DNA of 12,902 bases. Source: Candidatus Eiseniibacteriota bacterium (GTDB taxonomy: Bacteria > Joyebacterota > Joyebacteria > Joyebacterales > Joyebacteraceae). This document shows positions 1 to 5,962 of the stretch, one piece after another. Every line of letters starts with the position of its first letter. Positions within the stretch are counted from its first letter, which is position 1. Both the position numbers and the translations under genes were made by a program. Where the stretch lies: contig DAOVNE010000015.1 of assembly GCA_030630395.1 (NCBI GenBank), forward strand, positions 1-12,902, in the 5' to 3' direction. The notes below the pieces were generated by a model. It searched no databases. It saw nothing but the letters and a program-made list of their open reading frames with translations, and was not told the DNA's origin.

Positions 1-168
1 GAGGCTGTCGTCGCCGATCTGCACGCCTGTGACGTTCGTGTCATTCACAAGGTTGCCGTAGAAACCGAGGATCGTGCCGCCGTCTTCCCAACTGTAGTTC
101 AGGGTCTGAACGGCGAGTGCCGGCGTCGCGAACAGAACGACGATGGCGAGAATGAGCAGCTTCTTCAT
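1..168 (-). CDS. Exported protein, N-terminal part only
   Basis: The first 56 codons of a gene whose 3' end lies outside the window. The product starts MKKLLILAIVVLFATPALAV: two lysines, a hydrophobic core and an Ala-x-Ala site, a textbook Sec signal peptide cleaved near residue 19. The mature start is short and polar, with SWEDGGTILGFYG followed by an Asn/Thr-rich stretch. It resembles the openings of secreted beta-sandwich or carbohydrate-binding-like proteins, but this is too little to name a family. I chose the ATG at 168 because GGAGGG at 174-179 gives a good ribosome binding site with 5 nt spacing. An in-frame ATG at 180 lacks such a site and would add four residues. The gene lies downstream of the strong promoter at 467-495, which would give a leader of about 290 nt. 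The export call is firm; the function is unknown. Confidence 0.75.
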   Translation of the reverse strand, partial: MKKLLILAIVVLFATPALAVQTLNYSWEDGGTILGFYGNLVNDTNVTGVQIGDDSL

Positions 169-460
169 CGTGCCCTCCATCTGTACGGGGCCACCTCGTG
201 GCCTCCGCAGGTGAGTACAACACAACACCCGTGACCGCGCGACTCTCGTCTACCTGACTCATTGATCCAGCGCTTCGAGCCACGCAACAGTACACTCACA
301 ACAAGTGAAAGCGCTCCCGCTCCACCTCCTTAGTGTAGCCTCTCCCGCTGGCCCCCAGGGTGTCCCCCGACGGCCGGTGCAATCACTTCGTCCACTGGTA
401 CCACAATCACATCCAATGCTGGAGGGGTGATTCTCCCCCAACATATCCTTATCCGAACCC
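169..460 (-). other. Long gene-free leader between the promoter and the exported protein gene
   Basis: About 290 nt would be transcribed from the predicted start near 460 to the ATG at 168. I recognise no riboswitch, tRNA or other structured RNA family here. It holds the hairpin at 189-203, two copies of GTGATTG (minus strand, 380-386 and 404-410) flanking the palindrome TGGTACCA (396-403), and the ribosome-binding-like AAGGAGGTG near 320-330, which no start codon follows at usable distance. A 61-codon open frame (444 to 259) begins 16 nt into the predicted transcript. Its third codon positions are only about half G/C, unlike the clear genes here, so I do not annotate it as a gene. Confidence 0.45.
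189..203 (-). promoter_or_regulatory. Small hairpin just before the ribosome binding site of the exported protein gene
   Basis: Perfect 6-bp inverted repeat GGCCAC/GTGGCC with a 3-nt loop. On the transcript it ends about 10 nt before the GGAGGG ribosome binding site at 174-179. It could influence translation initiation or mRNA stability. It could equally be a chance GC-rich palindrome; no ligand-binding RNA family is recognisable around it. Confidence 0.3.
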
Positions 461-466
461 ACACAT

Positions 467-495
467 ATTATATCATGCAGCCTGAATTCAGTCAA
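467..495 (-). promoter_or_regulatory. Near-consensus sigma70-type promoter
   Basis: On the minus strand, TTGACT (490-495) and TATAAT (467-472) are separated by exactly 17 bp. That is 5 of 6 and 6 of 6 matches to the housekeeping consensus. It sits in a locally AT-rich patch (about 441-475) within GC-rich DNA, which makes a chance match less likely. Transcription would start near 460 and run toward the exported protein gene at 168. This is the best promoter in the window. Confidence 0.75.
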
Positions 496-532
496 GTACT
501 CACCGGATTGGCGTACAGGCCTTCCAGAACGT

Positions 533-569
533 GCTCGCGGAGCGCCAGGACTACAAGGGGTCCGCGAGC
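533..569. repeat. Perfect 9-bp inverted repeat upstream of the strong promoter
   Basis: GCTCGCGGA (533-541) and TCCGCGAGC (561-569) are perfect reverse complements separated by 19 bp. The pair lies between the terminator at 610-636 and the -35 box at 490-495, so it could be an upstream operator or a backup terminator stem. No T-run follows on either strand, which argues against an intrinsic terminator. Confidence 0.4.
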
Positions 570-609
570 CGTGGGCGTGGATGCTGGAGATATGTCCACA
601 ATTACAGAA

Positions 610-636
610 GCCCGGAAAGCAGGCTGCCTTCCGGGC
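610..636 (-). terminator. Hairpin terminator after the glycyl-radical domain gene
   Basis: GCCCGGAA (610-617) pairs perfectly with TTCCGGGC (629-636) around an 11-nt loop that can itself form three more pairs. It starts about 30 nt after the TAG at 666-668. On the minus strand it is followed by TTCTGTAATTGTGG, which is T-enriched but has no clean T-run. Position and stem strength support termination; the weak tail leaves efficiency uncertain. Confidence 0.6.
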
Positions 637-665
637 TCGACTGAACTATATTCACCAAACAACTG

Positions 666-947
666 CTAGACTGCGACCCTGTGCCGGTCCTTGAGCTCCC
701 CTGCCTTGCCCTTGTTCCAGCCACTGGTGCGTGAGAAGTAGCCGGTCACGCGCGTGATGTGGTCGACGTCCCTGCCCTGTGAGCAGGCGCCCGTGATCGT
801 CTCAAGTGTGTGGCTCTCGACGGCGCCGAACGCGCAGTGCGTCAGCGTCTCGAATCGAGCGTTCTTGATGAGGATTCCCTCGTCGTCGAGCTGGTAATCC
901 CAATTCTCATTGTTGCCGAGCCAAGTGGTGAGTTCATCGAGCTTCAT
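666..947 (-). CDS. Free-standing NrdD-type glycyl-radical domain protein
   Basis: A 93-residue protein whose C-terminal half matches the glycyl-radical end of class III (anaerobic) ribonucleoside-triphosphate reductase. The stretch ITRVTGYFSRTSGWNKGK followed by ELKDRHR carries the hallmark Thr-Gly-Tyr, with Gly69 the expected radical site, and the conserved Trp-Asn-x-Gly-Lys. Full NrdD proteins are roughly 600-750 residues and usually have two CxxC zinc pairs just before this motif. Here there is no catalytic barrel and no zinc pair, only single cysteines at 38 and 55. The N-terminal 55 residues are not recognised. A complete start, with AGAGAGG 5 nt before the ATG, and a terminator downstream argue for an intact small gene rather than a decayed NrdD tail. 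By analogy with YfiD/GrcA, which replaces the damaged radical domain of pyruvate formate-lyase, it may be a spare part or a separate subunit; that is inference. Family confidence is high, role confidence low. Confidence 0.8.
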   Translation of the reverse strand: MKLDELTTWLGNNENWDYQLDDEGILIKNARFETLTHCAFGAVESHTLETITGACSQGRDVDHITRVTGYFSRTSGWNKGKAGELKDRHRVAV

Positions 948-1078
948 TCGAGCCTCTCTTTATTCTTGTGCGCAGCTCCCGCTCTTCCGATCCGCATCAC
1001 GTCTCATCGGCCGCCGCCTGGCTGGCACCTGCGTGACGCCACCGGTTCAGCTTGTCTATCGACTGGGTGACCTTTGTA

Positions 1079-1306
1079 TCAGTCGCCCTTCTCTTTCGCT
1101 AGTTGAGTGACGGCTCCGTTTAGATCATTCATGAGCGCATCCAGATCGACGCCGTGTGCTGCCGCGCCCTCAGACACCGACTCAAACGCTGCGACGTGAC
1201 ATCCTATGCAGTGAAGTCCATGCTGCAGGAAGACAGGCACCGTCTCCGGGTGCTTCTCCACGATCGTTCCGATCGGCATGTCTTTAGTGATAGCCTGATC
1301 CGCCAT
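1079..1306 (-). CDS. DUF1858 / hybrid-cluster-associated redox disulfide protein
   Basis: A 75-residue protein of the DUF1858 family; the subgroup with this Cys motif is called hybrid cluster protein-associated redox disulfide domain (TIGR03980-like). Visible features are the opening ITKDMPIGTIVEKHPETVPV, a helix-rich core and HCIGCHVAAFES, giving Cys33-x-x-Cys36 flanked by histidines. Length is normal for the family. The cysteine pair is expected to cycle between thiols and a disulfide or hold a cofactor in the cytoplasm. The partner is not known from sequence; no hybrid cluster protein gene is in the window. AGGAG 6 nt before the ATG supports the start. It is separated by 120 bp from the ABC permease gene and has its own candidate promoter at 1385-1413. 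Family members are common in anaerobes, as is the class of its downstream neighbour. Confidence 0.88.
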   Translation of the reverse strand: MADQAITKDMPIGTIVEKHPETVPVFLQHGLHCIGCHVAAFESVSEGAAAHGVDLDALMNDLNGAVTQLAKEKGD

Positions 1307-1384
1307 CTGCGTCTCCTGATCTGTGATGTTGTTGGTTTTGCTGGTTTGGGGCCCACTCTGTTCGGAACCAGGCGGGCAAACGGC

Positions 1385-1413
1385 ATCGTATCCAAACCGG
1401 ACCAGATGCGCAA
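1385..1413 (-). promoter_or_regulatory. Candidate promoter for the DUF1858 gene
   Basis: TTGCGC (1408-1413) and TACGAT (1385-1390) on the minus strand are spaced 17 bp apart, 3 of 6 and 4 of 6 consensus matches. It lies wholly in the spacer after the ABC permease stop, about 72 nt of leader ahead of the ATG at 1306. No terminator was found after the permease, so read-through is also possible. Confidence 0.4.
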
Positions 1414-1426
1414 CACATTTTCGAAT

Positions 1427-3115
1427 CTAGCCGAGAAACTCATCCTGCGCAAGTTTTGAGGCAAGTCTCCTTCTGAGCGCGATCTCCGACAGGCCGGCCA
1501 GAGCGAGAAGCAGCACGACGGCTATTAAGCCCGCCACTCGCCCATCCCTGAGTGTCTCCGATATGGCCACCAGGAACACCATTGCTACCCCGAGCAGCAT
1601 GATAAGCCCCATCTGCCGGGCCTGTTTGGTCTTCTCGATCGACTGCGAGAGCGGCATGAACGGCGATGCCATGGACAGAAGGGCGAAGGCCATGAGCGAC
1701 AGAACGAATGTGATGAAGAGATAGAGGGCAGCGCTCACTACGGGCATTGCGAAACTCAGGAGCACGAAGAGCACGCAGAAGAACGGGAACAGATACCTCC
1801 AGATCACGAGCTTCCTTGCGCCGACCAGGAGGCCGACGCGGTTCTCAAGCGGGGCGGAAAAGAAGACCCAGCTTGCCTTCCACTGGTCCGACTGTGTTAT
1901 CGCCGAGGCGAAGAAGAGAGTAACGAACACGCAGTAGAAGCCAAGGAGTTCCCTCACAGGGAACGTGCCCTCAGCGGCTCGGGGTCCCAGGGGGTCGTTC
2001 AGGCCGCCTGAGATGAGACCGAACAGATAGACGGCCAGCGGCAACCCGAATGCGGGATAGATCCTCAGACGGAGCTTCCGGTCTCGTCTCATGTAGGCCT
2101 GCATCAGCTCGAAACCAGCCCTCTCCTCGTCATTCCTGCAGAAGAAGACGCCGAACGCTGCGAATCGCGTCTGGAGCCTCCTCTGGTCCACCTCGACGGT
2201 GTCCTCGGCTGACGACCCCGCGAGTTCAGAGATGCTCCTCGAGTACTCGAGCGAGATCATGGTAAGTGCGGCGTGGATGACGACGGCGGCGGACACGATG
2301 GCCAGAAGTGCCAGAGTGAGGTTCCTCGAGTCGCCCAATCCAACGGAGAGTTCAACGCCTGCCGCGTACCAAGCCGGCGGCGCGAACCAGACCCACAAGC
2401 CCTTCTCTATCGATATGAAGACGTGCTCGCGGATCAGCATGCGTGGAATGAGCACGTATCCGAATGTCAGGGCGAGCGTGGCGAACGAATGCACGTAGGT
2501 TATGGCCGTGTTGAATCGCCGGTAGTTGAAGAGCTTGAGGGCAGTCGAGTAGAGGAGGATAACGAGCGCGGCCGCCGCGAAGCACGCGAGAAGCGCCATG
2601 ATCATGTACAGAAACCCTACCGCGACCCCTCCCCTGAATCGCAGGCCGACGACGATCGCGGCGGGCAGGTTGAGCGCCGTCGCCGTGCAGGTGACGTAGA
2701 AGAAGAGATTCGCCACCTTGGCCCAGTAGTAGGTTCGTGATGAGACCGGTCTGTGTGCGAGGATGCCATAGTCGTCCGGGCTGACCACGACGGAGCTGTA
2801 TTCCATGATGACCGTGATCGCGGTCATGAACATCGCTGCGCTGAATGTGAGGAGAGTGAAAGTGAACGGGCCGCTCGTCCTCGCAAGAGATATCGCCAGG
2901 AGGCCACCGATGACCGAGTAGGTAACGAGCATGGCGATCATCGGTGGGATCTTGATGCGACCCCGCTGTCTGGCGCGGGCCGACCTGAGGTCCATGCGGA
3001 TCCCGGCCGTGAAGAGGGCGCGGATCTGGCCCCAGTCCGCCGCCTGCTCGTTCGCCCGACTTCCGGCGTGGAGTCGATCGTCGCCCGAGCGTCTACTTCT
3101 CATTGCCTGCCCCAT
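1427..3115 (-). CDS. ABC-2-type transporter permease
   Basis: A 562-residue polytopic membrane protein, the likely membrane partner of the ABC ATPase encoded immediately upstream. I count about twelve hydrophobic stretches, near residues 56-78, 83-104, 130-157, 163-192, 203-223, 240-254, 265-287, 352-370, 388-406, 437-482 (long enough for two) and 503-519, with a last one near 527-545. A hydrophilic insert lies at about 289-350. VVSPDDYGILAHRPVSSR after the second helix and QSDQWKASWVFFSAPLENR in the second half resemble the repeated cytoplasmic elements of large ABC-2-like permeases. The reading frame overlaps the ATPase stop by 23 bp, indicating translational coupling. The ATG at 3103 (residue 5), preceded by a GGGGCAGG-like site, is an equally good start. 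The substrate cannot be read from sequence; the neighbouring glycosyltransferase makes an envelope glycan or glycolipid possible. Confidence 0.8.
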   Translation of the reverse strand: MGQAMRSRRSGDDRLHAGSRANEQAADWGQIRALFTAGIRMDLRSARARQRGRIKIPPMIAMLVTYSVIGGLLAISLARTSGPFTFTLLTFSAAMFMTAITVIMEYSSVVVSPDDYGILAHRPVSSRTYYWAKVANLFFYVTCTATALNLPAAIVVGLRFRGGVAVGFLYMIMALLACFAAAALVILLYSTALKLFNYRRFNTAITYVHSFATLALTFGYVLIPRMLIREHVFISIEKGLWVWFAPPAWYAAGVELSVGLGDSRNLTLALLAIVSAAVVIHAALTMISLEYSRSISELAGSSAEDTVEVDQRRLQTRFAAFGVFFCRNDEERAGFELMQAYMRRDRKLRLRIYPAFGLPLAVYLFGLISGGLNDPLGPRAAEGTFPVRELLGFYCVFVTLFFASAITQSDQWKASWVFFSAPLENRVGLLVGARKLVIWRYLFPFFCVLFVLLSFAMPVVSAALYLFITFVLSLMAFALLSMASPFMPLSQSIEKTKQARQMGLIMLLGVAMVFLVAISETLRDGRVAGLIAVVLLLALAGLSEIALRRRLASKLAQDEFLG

Positions 3116-3953
3116 GTGCTCTGCCGGTGACGCTCTCCGAGAACGCCTTCACGATCGCGTTCAGGTCGCCCTCGGATGTCAGCTTCGTGAAGGCGTCTTC
3201 GAGGGAAGCCCTGTGTGTCATCTCCTTCAACTCCTCAACACCGCCGTCGGCAACCACCTCTCCCTCGGTCAGGATGACTACTCTGTCGCAGACCTTCTCG
3301 ACGACGTCGAGGACGTGAGAGCAGTAGAAGATGGTCTTCCCCTGGGAGGCAAGCTCTCTCAGAAGCTCCTTCAGAACCACAGCCGTGTTGGCGTCGAGGC
3401 CGGCCAGCGGCTCATCAAGGAAGAGGATGTCGGGGTTGTGCATGAGGGCCGCCGAGATGAGGACTTTCTGTCTCATTCCGCGCGAGAACCCCGTCATTAT
3501 GCGCTCTGATGAATCGGTGATCCCGAAGAGCTCCAGGAACACGCTTGCCTTTTCAAGAGCCGCATCGCGCTCAAGATGGTAGAGCCTGCCCACAAGCGCG
3601 AGATACTCGATCGGTGTCAAGGTCTCGTAGAGGGCCCCTGTCTCCGGAACCACGCCGATCATGAGCTTCGCCTGGATCGGGTTCTTTACGATGTCGATTC
3701 CGTTGATCAGCGCGGTCCCAGACGTTGGGGTGATCATGCCGGTCGCCATCTTGACGGTCGTCGTCTTCCCCGCCCCGTTCGGTCCCAGATAGCCGCAGAT
3801 CTGGCCATGTGGAATCTTGAGATTCACACCTCTCACGGCCTCGATATCACCGAATGACCTGGCCAGATCTCTGAACTCGATCGCGAAGGCGCCGCCCGAT
3901 TCCTTCGGGGCGCGCTCTGCTCTGGCGGTCCGCTCCCTGCCCGTCTCGTCCAA
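3093..3953 (-). CDS. ABC transporter ATP-binding protein
   Basis: A 286-residue nucleotide-binding subunit with a complete motif set: Walker A GPNGAGKTT (57-65), signature FSRGM (156-160), Walker B ILFLDEP (Asp180, Glu181), D-loop AGLD and switch His213. The Q-loop reads VVPE, with Glu104 in place of Gln, and the signature is FSRGM rather than LSGGQ; both are usual in ATPases paired with ABC-2-type exporters. An extra 70 or so residues follow the core. It should power the permease encoded downstream, with which it overlaps. The start is TTG at 3953, chosen because AGGGGGA lies 5-6 nt before it and no ATG precedes the conserved IEFRDL segment in frame. The first 24 residues are charged and atypical, so initiation could be slightly later. 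The gene follows the glycosyltransferase by 36 bp, so one transcript is likely. Confidence 0.92.
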   Translation of the reverse strand: MDETGRERTARAERAPKESGGAFAIEFRDLARSFGDIEAVRGVNLKIPHGQICGYLGPNGAGKTTTVKMATGMITPTSGTALINGIDIVKNPIQAKLMIGVVPETGALYETLTPIEYLALVGRLYHLERDAALEKASVFLELFGITDSSERIMTGFSRGMRQKVLISAALMHNPDILFLDEPLAGLDANTAVVLKELLRELASQGKTIFYCSHVLDVVEKVCDRVVILTEGEVVADGGVEELKEMTHRASLEDAFTKLTSEGDLNAIVKAFSESVTGRAHGAGNEK

Positions 3954-3989
3954 TACGTTCCCCCTAGTGAGCCGCCGATGGGCTTTTGT

Positions 3990-5714
3990 CTATTCCAGTG
4001 TTGTCGCTCGAAGAAGTGGCTCCGCTATGCTCCGTGCTTCCGCCACGAGAGGCTCTGGAGCCGGAGGGTCCGCCTCAAGCACACTGCCAAGCGCCTCGAG
4101 CGCACCTTCGCATTCCCCCAGCCCAGCACGGGCGCGGGCCAGTGCGTTCCACGCCTCGAAATACCGCGGATGCGCGTCCACAGCTCGCCTGAGGTGAACG
4201 GCGGCTTCATCAAGCCGCCCAAGCTCTATCAGAGCAAGTCCTGCATTGTAGCGCGCAGAGAGATCCCGCGGGTTCTCATCCAGCGCCAGCTCGAACTCGG
4301 CCGCCGCTGCTTCGAAATCACCTTGAGAGCCCAGGATGGCGCCCAGCGTGTTGTGCATCTGGGCGCTCCCGAACTCGAGAATGTCGACGTTGACGCCGGC
4401 CGTGAGTAGGAACAGCAAGATCCCTGCCGCGACCAGAGGTTTCCACGATCGCTTCCGGAACATGCTGACTATCTCGGTCACAGCGAAGCCTGCGCCGACC
4501 AGGAGGACAGGGACGATCGCGAGGCGGTACCGCGCGGTGACGAAGAACGGCATGACGGAGACCATGAAGGTCACGGCGAACGCGACGAGTAGCCCCGTTC
4601 TCTTCCGTCTTACGGCGGCCAGCACGAGTCCGAGGATTCCGAGGGGTGCCAGGACCGCGAATGTGCCGATCGGATTCCTGAGTACGGGTGCGAAACGCTT
4701 CACGAAGTTCATGTCGTAGTGATTCGGGATCTCGAAATGGTTCCAGAAGAGTGCAAACTTCCGGCCGATCTGACGGGCCCACGCGTTCGGGTAGTTTTTC
4801 GCAAACCGGAAGGCCTGCCTCGCCCAGTAGTCGGACACCTCGCCGTCGCTGAGTGGCCGCCCAGTGGAGCGCTCGGCGACCTCCTTGGACGCCAGGCGCA
4901 GATCGAAGCGCATCTCGGGTGGAACCTGGAAGACACCCGAGGCTCCCGGGTGGTTGCCTATGAAGAGGTTGATCCCGCCGTTTGAGGAGACCGGGATGAG
5001 ATCACCCGACGACCTGTAGTTGTGGATCGTGGCCGGGAGGATCGTCACGCCAGCGGCCGTGAAGAACACGATTCCCATGATCGCGGCTCTGCGACGCTTG
5101 GTGAGGGCGGTCACGTACAGCCAGACGGCGCCGGTCGGTGCGAAGAGCAGGAGATTGGGCTTCCCAAGAGCCGCCAGTCCCAGGAGAACGCCTGCAAGCG
5201 CAGACAGCCATCGACTTGAGCGCATGCGCGCGAGAATAAGCAGGATGAGTGTTCCCTCGAGAAACGCCAGCACGAGCGATATCTCGAGAAGCTCCCCCTC
5301 GAAGAAGATGAACGGTACGTAGATGGCCGCAAGGAACGCTGCGACGATGCCTGCCGCCCGGCCGACGGTGAGCTTGCCCAGCTCGAAGATGAGGATCACA
5401 GACGCTGCCCCGACAAGCGACTGCGTGGCTCTGACGATGTCCATGCTGTTCGTAACCCGCGCGAACCCTGCGAGAACGAACGGATAGAAAGGACAGGAGT
5501 GGAAGAAGGCGTGATCGGGGACGGTCACGCCTGACAGAATGCCGAGCGCTCGTGCGTAGTAGACGGCCGGGTCCCCAGTCAGAGCACTGAAGAGCGGGTG
5601 TCCGTGTATCTGGAAAAGGTAGAGGGCCCTGAGAACCAGGGCCAGCAGGAGGGCGCCGGCGAGCGCGTAACGCTCTCTGTTTCGCCCGTCGTCTTGTGTG
5701 CTTCCCGTGTTCAT
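3990..5714 (-). CDS. GT39-like membrane glycosyltransferase with C-terminal TPRs
   Basis: From the ATG at 5714 the protein is 574 residues. Residues 17-440 form a multi-spanning membrane region of the GT-C fold (PMT/ArnT-like, dolichyl-phosphate-mannose mannosyltransferase superfamily). An early extracytoplasmic loop carries GDPAVYYARA (Asp48, expected catalytic acid), a later loop has SSNGGINLFIGNHPGASG, and TARYRLAIVP lies near 393-402. Such enzymes move a sugar from a polyprenyl-phosphate donor to an acceptor on the outer face of the inner membrane. Residues 450-550 hold three TPR units (NTLGAILGSQGDFEAA, ARYNAGLALIELGRLDEAA, then a weaker third), probably for protein contact. An upstream TTG frame reaching 5786 would add 24 residues encoded by the tandem repeat; I rejected it because the hydrophobic region starts after the ATG. 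No ribosome binding site precedes the ATG. A weak promoter (TTGCCG 5750-5755, TAGGTT 5726-5731, 18 bp) would give an almost leaderless mRNA. First gene of the operon with the ABC genes; acceptor unknown. Confidence 0.82.
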   Translation of the reverse strand: MNTGSTQDDGRNRERYALAGALLLALVLRALYLFQIHGHPLFSALTGDPAVYYARALGILSGVTVPDHAFFHSCPFYPFVLAGFARVTNSMDIVRATQSLVGAASVILIFELGKLTVGRAAGIVAAFLAAIYVPFIFFEGELLEISLVLAFLEGTLILLILARMRSSRWLSALAGVLLGLAALGKPNLLLFAPTGAVWLYVTALTKRRRAAIMGIVFFTAAGVTILPATIHNYRSSGDLIPVSSNGGINLFIGNHPGASGVFQVPPEMRFDLRLASKEVAERSTGRPLSDGEVSDYWARQAFRFAKNYPNAWARQIGRKFALFWNHFEIPNHYDMNFVKRFAPVLRNPIGTFAVLAPLGILGLVLAAVRRKRTGLLVAFAVTFMVSVMPFFVTARYRLAIVPVLLVGAGFAVTEIVSMFRKRSWKPLVAAGILLFLLTAGVNVDILEFGSAQMHNTLGAILGSQGDFEAAAAEFELALDENPRDLSARYNAGLALIELGRLDEAAVHLRRAVDAHPRYFEAWNALARARAGLGECEGALEALGSVLEADPPAPEPLVAEARSIAEPLLRATTLE

Positions 5715-5725
5715 ATCAGGAAAAC

Positions 5726-5755
5726 AACCTAGCACACGGGGCACGAACTCGGCAA
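5726..5755 (-). promoter_or_regulatory. Weak candidate promoter for the glycosyltransferase operon
   Basis: TTGCCG (5750-5755) and TAGGTT (5726-5731) on the minus strand are spaced 18 bp, with TGC directly before the -10 box as in extended -10 promoters. Transcription would begin about 4 nt before the ATG at 5714. The -35 box belongs to the first unit of the tandem repeat. The -10 match is poor (3 of 6), so this is tentative. Confidence 0.25.
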
Positions 5756-5836
5756 GGCGGAAGGAGGTGGAGAACTGGCTCGGCAAGGCGGAAGGAGGCG
5801 GAGAACTGGTTCGGCGAGGTGGAAGCAGGCGGGAAA
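5748..5836. repeat. Tandem repeat of a 31-bp unit, about 2.9 copies
   Basis: Units at 5748-5778 and 5779-5809 differ at one base (GGAGGT versus GGAGGC). A third, more diverged copy runs from 5810 to about 5836. Each starts with a form of YTCGGCRAGG and contains GGAAGSAGG. Thirty-one is not a multiple of three and the array lies between two genes, so it is intergenic. It sits between the lipoprotein terminator region and the glycosyltransferase start, and its first copy supplies the possible -35 box of that operon. Confidence 0.8.
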
Positions 5837-5837
5837 C

Positions 5838-5869
5838 GATGAGGGCGCCTCTTTCGAGACGCCCTCGTC
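5838..5869 (-). terminator. Probable hairpin terminator downstream of the lipoprotein gene
   Basis: GATGAGGGCG (5838-5847) pairs with CGCCCTCGTC (5860-5869), ten pairs with one G-T. The loop can add TCT/AGA closed by TTCG, a very stable tetraloop. It lies about 94 nt after the lipoprotein stop and ahead of the next promoter. The minus-strand sequence after it is GTTTCCC, a short T-run only. No better candidate for ending the lipoprotein transcript is visible. Confidence 0.5.
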
Positions 5870-5890
5870 ACTGTAGATGAGAGATCGGAT

Positions 5891-5956
5891 GGGACCGGCG
5901 GCCACGCGACACGTGGGTGAATCGGAGGCCCGTGGTGGGCTCGGGCCACCGGTCCC
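5891..5956 (-). repeat. Long inverted repeat right after the lipoprotein stop codon
   Basis: The 13-bp arm at 5891-5903 (GGGACCGGCGGCC) matches the reverse complement of 5944-5956 at 12 of 13 positions, with a 40-nt interior. It begins 6 nt after the TAG at 5963-5965. Such a GC-rich 3' stem could protect the mRNA from 3' exonucleases or take part in termination with the hairpin at 5838-5869. Confidence 0.55.
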
Positions 5957-5962
5957 GGAGGT

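Noticed and set aside
427..669. 80-codon plus-strand open frame in the gene-free region
   Set aside because: It crosses the minus-strand promoter, the inverted repeat and the terminator hairpin, has no ribosome binding site and no protein-like features.
1204..1464. 86-codon minus-strand frame overlapping the DUF1858 gene and the permease end
   Set aside because: The Arg/Ser-rich translation overlaps two better-supported genes in another frame.
5715..5786. TTG start at 5786 for the glycosyltransferase
   Set aside because: The extra 24 residues come from the tandem repeat and lie before the charged N-terminus that normally precedes the first membrane helix. The ATG at 5714 is preferred, though it lacks a Shine-Dalgarno.
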